A stretch of 10,639 nt of DNA from Spirochaetia bacterium (GTDB lineage Bacteria > Spirochaetota > Spirochaetia > Sphaerochaetales > Sphaerochaetaceae): NCBI GenBank assembly GCA_009929055.1, contig SABI01000070.1, forward strand, positions 1-10,639, written 5' to 3'. This document shows positions 6,317-10,639 of this stretch, in pieces. Numbering within the stretch: position 1 is the first letter of the stretch; each line of letters begins with the position of its first letter. The notes below the pieces were generated by a model. It saw only the letters and a list, made by a program, of their open reading frames with translations, made no database searches and was not told the origin of the DNA. The position numbers and the translations under genes are program-made.

Positions 6317-7179
6317 TGAAAGGACACCATATTATTGTCATGACGAAAGTTCACACTAAAGAGACACTCCTTAATCCTTCATACTATATTGCTATAGTCA
6401 TTAGTTTAATCTTAGGCTACCTGCCAATTCGCTCATTTTTAAAAGCTATTGGCCCTCAAGGATTCATGTTGGGAAATTCACCCCTCTTTACAAACATAAC
6501 AGGGGCAATGGAGCGGTTGTTTAGTACTCTATTTGTCCAAAATTTGTTTAGTGAGGGCCCTTTCTTGTTTGCCCTCTATGTTGCCTACATTCCCATTCTT
6601 GCATATGTGCTCATTTCTTCAATTGTCACCTACCATCAGCATAGTGAGCAATCGGTAATTGAATTGCTCCGCTGTGGCCCTTTTAGATCTTCAAGCTACA
6701 TCATTTCCCTCTTCATAAAAGATCTTATTACTATGGGCCTCTTTGCTATCTATCTAATCTTCTTCTTTTTTGCTGTCTCAAGGTTCAATAACCTCCTCCT
6801 TGGCCCAATGTTTGTCTACTCTTTAGTCTCTTTACTTATTGTGACTCTTTTAGTTTGTGCATATGGGAAACTTGCGATGGTTATTCCTTACTCTACATTA
6901 GCCTCTCTCTTTTTATTTATAGGAATCATCGCTCTGTTTTCGTTACTCCAATTAGGGACATATTCAATAGTAAGTGAATCAATTCAAACTATCTCTTCAC
7001 TCCTCTCTATGGTAGTGAGGTACCTCTCCCCCTTCTATTACATCACCCTTATTCAAACAGGGTTCACCCTCTCATCCGGGTTCTATCTTTTGGGGGGAAT
7101 TGTAGGAACGCTCTTTTTAACAGCGATTATTGGTCTATTAGCCCTCTTTATTGTAAGGAAAAAGGAATTAGCATTATGA
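6313..7179 (+). CDS. ABC-2-like transporter permease, six membrane segments
   Basis: A 288-residue integral membrane protein. Hydrophobic helices lie at about 24-42, 83-105, 126-154, 160-182, 188-214 and 256-281, with a roughly 40-residue loop after the first. The segment YHQHSEQSVIELLRCGPFRSSSYIISLFIKD (107-137) matches the ABC-2 permease pattern of a charged stretch, then a short coupling helix with a leucine pair and a Pro, before the third membrane helix, as in NosY/GldF-like proteins. The short C-terminus VRKKELAL is positive and probably cytoplasmic. Only one permease gene is present, so a homodimer is likely. AGGGAG (6301-6306) precedes the ATG by 6 nt; a second ATG follows at once (6316). 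Overlap of 4 nt at each end ties it to the ATPase and the next gene. The substrate cannot be read from the sequence. Confidence 0.88.
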   Translation: MMKGHHIIVMTKVHTKETLLNPSYYIAIVISLILGYLPIRSFLKAIGPQGFMLGNSPLFTNITGAMERLFSTLFVQNLFSEGPFLFALYVAYIPILAYVLISSIVTYHQHSEQSVIELLRCGPFRSSSYIISLFIKDLITMGLFAIYLIFFFFAVSRFNNLLLGPMFVYSLVSLLIVTLLVCAYGKLAMVIPYSTLASLFLFIGIIALFSLLQLGTYSIVSESIQTISSLLSMVVRYLSPFYYITLIQTGFTLSSGFYLLGGIVGTLFLTAIIGLLALFIVRKKELAL

Positions 7180-8492
7180 AAAAATATACTCTCCTTATGA
7201 TAGTTCTCATCTCTATGACCCCTCTTCTTTTTGCTGAGGTTCCTGTAAGAAGTGAAGAGACTCTCTATTCAGTTGCCGCTTTTAGTGGGAAGGATTATGC
7301 CCTCACATTTGTAAAAGAAGATTCACCTACCCTCTTTCTTCATAGTGATGCTTCAAGTTTTATCACACTAAAGAAAAACTTCACCTATTATTGGCCTCTT
7401 ACTGAGCAGTGGATGGTCGAGGACTCAGTACTCGATATCACCTATGAAGGGAATATAGAAATTGTTGATAAAAAGGGAAATGTAACTACCTTAGAGCCGG
7501 TCGATTATACGTTCTTTAATGTAAGGGGAGAGTATCAAAATAACTGGCATGTTAAGACGGGAAAAGAGGCTCATAATGAGTGGAATAACTATGTCTCCCT
7601 TGTTCTAGACTACCAAGAGGCAACAACTCTCTACAACAGAGCCTACGGTCAATATAAATCGAGAACTACAGAGTTATTTGAACAAATTATGACTCTACGA
7701 GGAGAAGGTAAAGAGTATGATGAGCTCCTTGAACAATTAACTCTTCTTAAAGAGCCAACAGAGCCATCCCTTCCAACAACATATACTGTTCCCCCTGTGA
7801 AAATCCAAAGAGGGTTTCAAATTAATCTCCCTAAGGGTGAATATTCAATCCGTTTTGCCACTACTGATGGGAATATAGTTGAAGGGTCGGAGAAGAAATT
7901 AGTCTCAATCGCCCCTAGGAGAGAGAGCTCAGTAGGATATGAAATTTTTCCAGCTATACGATGGAGTGAGCCAACGATGAGCACTACTGCTTCGAGTGTT
8001 TTATATCTAGATGGATTATCAGATATCTATGTTCGTCCTTTCTACCAAAATGAATATCTCTCTTTACCCTACAACAAGTTAATCAATAACCAAAGTTATG
8101 GAAATGAGAATCTCTACTCTTGGGTAAAAATTGGGCAAGTACCGAAAAGTAAGATTCAACTTGTCTCAAAGGAAAAAGTTGATGAACTCTCTGAAGCAAA
8201 ATATATTGTTGAGCAGGCAGCCACTTCAGCACTTGGCTACTCAATCGTCCCCTATGACCCCCTAGGCATTCATAAGGGGAAGACTCCTACCCTGAGTGCC
8301 CTCTATATCCCCCTTTCAAAAGAGATGAAGGAGTTATCTTTTTCTCTTATTAGTGGAGAGGAATCAAGTATGAGGAGTATTAGAATCATTCGTGGAGTAC
8401 ATCATGAGGTGTTTGTTGCCTTGATTCTCTTTATTCCATTACTTGTCATAACAGGTCTCTTAATAGCTCGAAAAAGAAGATACAAGAGGTGA
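7176..8492 (+). CDS. Secreted type I membrane protein of unknown family, last gene of ABC operon
   Basis: A 438-residue protein that I do not recognise. It starts with a clear signal peptide (MKKYTLL..., hydrophobic 4-18, probable cleavage after LFA at 20) and ends with a membrane helix (about 411-431) followed by RKRRYKR. The bulk (21-410) should therefore face the periplasm with the tail in the cytoplasm. Residues 30-125 and 200-400 are beta-rich with many aromatic residues. Residues 131-192 are charged and helical (EATTLYNRAYGQYKSR..., ELFEQIM, YDELLEQLTLL), probably a helical hairpin or coiled coil, and end in a Pro/Thr-rich linker (EPTEPSLPTTY). AAGGA (7162-7166) lies 9 nt before the ATG. 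It pairs in topology with the N-anchored first gene, so both may form an extracytoplasmic scaffold for the transporter. That role is inference. Confidence 0.75.
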   Translation: MKKYTLLMIVLISMTPLLFAEVPVRSEETLYSVAAFSGKDYALTFVKEDSPTLFLHSDASSFITLKKNFTYYWPLTEQWMVEDSVLDITYEGNIEIVDKKGNVTTLEPVDYTFFNVRGEYQNNWHVKTGKEAHNEWNNYVSLVLDYQEATTLYNRAYGQYKSRTTELFEQIMTLRGEGKEYDELLEQLTLLKEPTEPSLPTTYTVPPVKIQRGFQINLPKGEYSIRFATTDGNIVEGSEKKLVSIAPRRESSVGYEIFPAIRWSEPTMSTTASSVLYLDGLSDIYVRPFYQNEYLSLPYNKLINNQSYGNENLYSWVKIGQVPKSKIQLVSKEKVDELSEAKYIVEQAATSALGYSIVPYDPLGIHKGKTPTLSALYIPLSKEMKELSFSLISGEESSMRSIRIIRGVHHEVFVALILFIPLLVITGLLIARKRRYKR

Positions 8493-8555
8493 TAGGTTTT
8501 GTTAGTGAGTGGGTTGTATATGTATTCAATAGATGATAAGAAAAAGAGGAAAAGT

Positions 8556-8560
8556 GAGGA
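8556..8560 (+). promoter_or_regulatory. Ribosome binding site that sets the kinase start
   Basis: GAGGA lies 5 nt before the ATG at 8566. The earlier in-frame ATG (8533) has no purine-rich site before it. The GTG at 8554 has GAGGA (8546-8550) only 3 nt away. Homology to PfkB kinases also begins at MRISGAG, so 8566 is preferred. Confidence 0.6.
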
Positions 8561-8565
8561 TAGTT

Positions 8566-9750
8566 ATGCGCATTAGTGGAGCAGGGTGTTGTTTAGTAGA
8601 CTCTATTTATATGAATTCTCATTATGAGGATGCTTCTTTCAAGAAGGTGATGAGTGTGAATAAGGGAGATGGAGGCCTCATTGAAGGGGGTCTTGTCTTT
8701 AGTGAAGATATGGAGCTCTTCTTAAAAAAGCCCTATGAGGAGATTTTAAAAGATCTCACTAAGGGAAGAGAGCCCGATGTAGTAAACTTAGGGGGACCGG
8801 CAGTTGTTGCCCTCGTTCATGCTTCTCAAATCCTTAAAAAAGATAATGTAGAAGTCTCTTTCTATGGAGCTATTGGAGATGATGAGCAAGCAAAAACTGT
8901 TACTTCTGCTATTGAAAAAACTCCCCTTATTTCTCACCTTAAAACAATAGAGGGGCAAAGAACTGCAACTACTGATGTCTTTGATGATCCTATCCAACGC
9001 CATGGTAAGGGTGAGAGGAGTTTTATTAATACTCTAGGAGCTGCAAATTATTTTGGCCCCGAAGATATTTCTCCTTCTTTTTATGATGCTTCTATTGTCC
9101 TCCTTGGTGGAACGGCCCTTGTCCCCCCTCTTCATGATGGAATTCATTCTGTGCTGCAAAAGGCAAAAGAGAAAGGATGTATTACTGTTGTAGGAACTGT
9201 GTATGATTTTCGTAATGAAAAGAAATCTCCTCACACTCCCTGGCCATTAGGAAATAGATCAACCTATCCGTATATAGACTTACTCATTACAGATGAACAG
9301 GAGGCTCTTCGACTTAGTGGAACTCATAGTGTAGAACTTGCAGCAAAAACTCTCATAAGTTATGGAGTTGGAGCCCTCATTATTACTCGTGGGGCCCTCG
9401 ATATGATTGTCTTTTCTACTGGAGCCCTCATTAAGAAGGTAGAGAGCACCACCTTGCCAGTAAGTCACTATATGGATGAGCTGATGGCTAAAGACCCTAC
9501 TCTGAAAAAAGATACCACAGGGTGCGGCGATAATTTTGTTGGGGGGGTATTAGTTGCGTTAGCAAAACACCTCTTAAAAGAAGATGGCTCCCCTGTTACC
9601 ATGAGAGACTTGTGTGCCTATGGAGCTGCTTCAGGGGGCTTAACCTGCACTTATCATGGTGGAACCTACCATGAAAAAGAGAGTGGAGAAAAAGCTCTCC
9701 TATTGCAGCCAATAGTAGAGGCATACCTCTCTAGTGTAGGAGAAGTATAA
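8566..9750 (+). CDS. PfkB/ribokinase-family carbohydrate kinase, long form
   Basis: A 394-residue cytoplasmic kinase from ATG 8566 (405 if 8533 is used). The C-terminal PfkB signature is DTTGCGDNFVGG (316-327), where Asp322 is the expected catalytic base and GCG replaces the usual GAG anion hole. The N-terminal Gly-Gly motif is NLGGPAVVALVHA (74-86), with FYGAIGDDE (99-107) after it as in ribokinases. The family is normally about 300-330 residues; here the Gly-Gly pair comes some 35-40 residues late because of an extra segment (about 15-70, including NKGDGGLIEGGLVF), and there is another insertion just before the catalytic motif (about 300-315). The enzyme would phosphorylate a sugar or sugar-like alcohol using ATP; the substrate is not deducible. 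It follows the ABC operon after 73 nt with no terminator seen, and overlaps the dehydrogenase gene by one base (TAATG). Confidence 0.9.
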   Translation: MRISGAGCCLVDSIYMNSHYEDASFKKVMSVNKGDGGLIEGGLVFSEDMELFLKKPYEEILKDLTKGREPDVVNLGGPAVVALVHASQILKKDNVEVSFYGAIGDDEQAKTVTSAIEKTPLISHLKTIEGQRTATTDVFDDPIQRHGKGERSFINTLGAANYFGPEDISPSFYDASIVLLGGTALVPPLHDGIHSVLQKAKEKGCITVVGTVYDFRNEKKSPHTPWPLGNRSTYPYIDLLITDEQEALRLSGTHSVELAAKTLISYGVGALIITRGALDMIVFSTGALIKKVESTTLPVSHYMDELMAKDPTLKKDTTGCGDNFVGGVLVALAKHLLKEDGSPVTMRDLCAYGAASGGLTCTYHGGTYHEKESGEKALLLQPIVEAYLSSVGEV

Positions 9751-10639
9751 TGGCTCTTTCATTTGTCCAATGGGGAGCGGGGAACATTGGTAGGTCTTTC
9801 ATCGGGAGTGTATTTAATAAAAGTGGCTATAAAGTAACTTTTATTGATATAGATACACATCTTATTGAAGCCTTAAATAAAGCTTCTTCGTATGTGGTAA
9901 AAACAATAGATGGCTCTGTAACGAAAGATATCGTTGTGCAAGGTGTTTCAGCTGTTAACGGGAATAATCAAGAAGAGGTAAATAACGCTATAATAGGCGC
10001 TTCCCTTATAGGGGTGTCGGTAGGTAAAAATGTGTGGCCTCATATTGCCTCTTCTTTAGCTAAAGCAATTATCTCTCGCTATAAAGAGAAACCACGTGAG
10101 CCACTAAATATTATCTTAGCTGAAAACATTCACCATGCCTCTGATTTTGTTACCTCCCTCATCACCCCTCACCTCCCTGATAAGTTCCCTTTTACAACGT
10201 ATGTAGGGTTAGTTGAAACAAGTATTGGGAAGATGGTTCCCTTACAAGATACTCATCAACCACTTGTTCTCAAATCAGAAGTCTATAATGAACTCATTGT
10301 TGATAAAAATGGGTTTATAGGAGCTCTCCCCGAGGTGAAGGACTTACACCCAGTGACCCCTATTGAAGCATATGTGGATAGGAAGTTATTTATCCACAAT
10401 CTTGGACATGCAACTACTTCCTATGTAGGTTTTAGTACCCATCCTAATAGCCCCCTTATTGCTACGGTGTTAGAAGACAAGGAAGTACTTACTGAGGTGA
10501 GAGAGGCAATGATTGAGTCAAGTGAGGTGTTACTAGAGCTCTACCCTACTGTATTTACCAACATTGATTTACTTGAACATATTGATGATTTATTAAGACG
10601 TTTTCAAAACTTAGCTCTTGGTGATACTCTCTACCGAGT
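9750..10639 (+). CDS. mtlD: Mannitol-1-phosphate 5-dehydrogenase-like polyol phosphate dehydrogenase, C-terminus cut by window edge
   Basis: The first 296 codons are present; the family is about 380 residues. GAGNIGRSFIG (9-19) is the NAD-binding motif almost exactly as in E. coli MtlD. EPLNIILAEN (117-126), VGLVETSIGKMVP (152-164) and FIGALPEV (189-196) also line up with MtlD. The catalytic pattern of polyol-specific long-chain dehydrogenases, K-x4-N-x2-H, is intact at Lys212, Asn217 and His220 (RKLFIHNLGH). MtlD interconverts mannitol-1-phosphate and fructose-6-phosphate with NAD in the cytoplasm. AGGAGA (9738-9743) precedes the ATG by 6 nt, and the ATG overlaps the kinase stop codon, so the two are co-translated. 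No mannitol PTS gene is visible, and a related hexitol or pentitol phosphate is possible. The gene symbol names the family, not a proven substrate. Confidence 0.85.
   Translation, partial: MALSFVQWGAGNIGRSFIGSVFNKSGYKVTFIDIDTHLIEALNKASSYVVKTIDGSVTKDIVVQGVSAVNGNNQEEVNNAIIGASLIGVSVGKNVWPHIASSLAKAIISRYKEKPREPLNIILAENIHHASDFVTSLITPHLPDKFPFTTYVGLVETSIGKMVPLQDTHQPLVLKSEVYNELIVDKNGFIGALPEVKDLHPVTPIEAYVDRKLFIHNLGHATTSYVGFSTHPNSPLIATVLEDKEVLTEVREAMIESSEVLLELYPTVFTNIDLLEHIDDLLRRFQNLALGDTLYR

Noticed and set aside
8533..8565. Earlier in-frame start for the kinase (ATG 8533, 11 extra residues MIRKRGKVRIV)
   Set aside because: No Shine-Dalgarno precedes it and the extra basic residues lie outside the PfkB domain; GAGGA sits correctly before 8566.
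8493..8565. Separate promoter before the kinase (TTGTTA 8499-8504 with TATTCA 8523-8528)
   Set aside because: Both boxes are poor matches, and with no terminator after the ABC operon, read-through is just as likely.

Overview
This is a low-GC (roughly 38-40 % by eye), gene-dense bacterial window. It carries eight recognisable coding units plus one uncharacterised mutarotase-like gene. The signal-peptide and membrane-anchor genes, the Shine-Dalgarno sites and the sigma70-like promoters are ordinary bacterial ones. The long-form PfkB kinase and the envelope ABC operon remind me of spirochaetes, but that placement rests on memory and is weak. No RNA genes, insertion sequences, CRISPR arrays or phage genes were seen.

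Layout. A Gfo/Idh/MocA oxidoreductase (1-481, minus, cut by the window edge) is divergent from a ROK-family regulator (779-2002, plus). The regulator overlaps a galactose-mutarotase-like protein (1968-3056, plus). Convergent to that pair is a DegT/DnrJ/EryC1/StrS PLP aminotransferase (3080-4315, minus). Its probable intrinsic terminator lies inside the last codons of the mutarotase-like gene. The aminotransferase is divergent from a tightly coupled four-gene membrane operon (4542-8492, plus): a membrane-anchored periplasmic protein with a carboxypeptidase-regulatory-like fold, an ABC ATPase, an ABC-2-like permease, and a signal-peptide/C-terminal-anchor protein. All three junctions are 4-nt ATGA overlaps. 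A PfkB-type sugar kinase (8566-9750) and a mannitol-1-phosphate 5-dehydrogenase-like gene (9750 to the right edge) follow on the same strand, joined by a TAATG overlap.

How the parts may work together. The ROK regulator, mutarotase-like protein, oxidoreductase and aminotransferase look like a sugar (possibly amino-sugar or inositol) metabolism block. The kinase and polyol-phosphate dehydrogenase look like a second sugar-phosphate step. The most interesting non-coding observation is that both divergent intergenic regions hold a similar 50-bp AT-rich element, an imperfect inverted repeat with ACC/GGT ends placed over a promoter-like sequence. This suggests that one regulator, perhaps the ROK protein encoded here, controls both the sugar genes and the ABC operon. 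The ABC operon, with its two anchored periplasmic partners of no recognised family, is the best candidate for an undescribed system.
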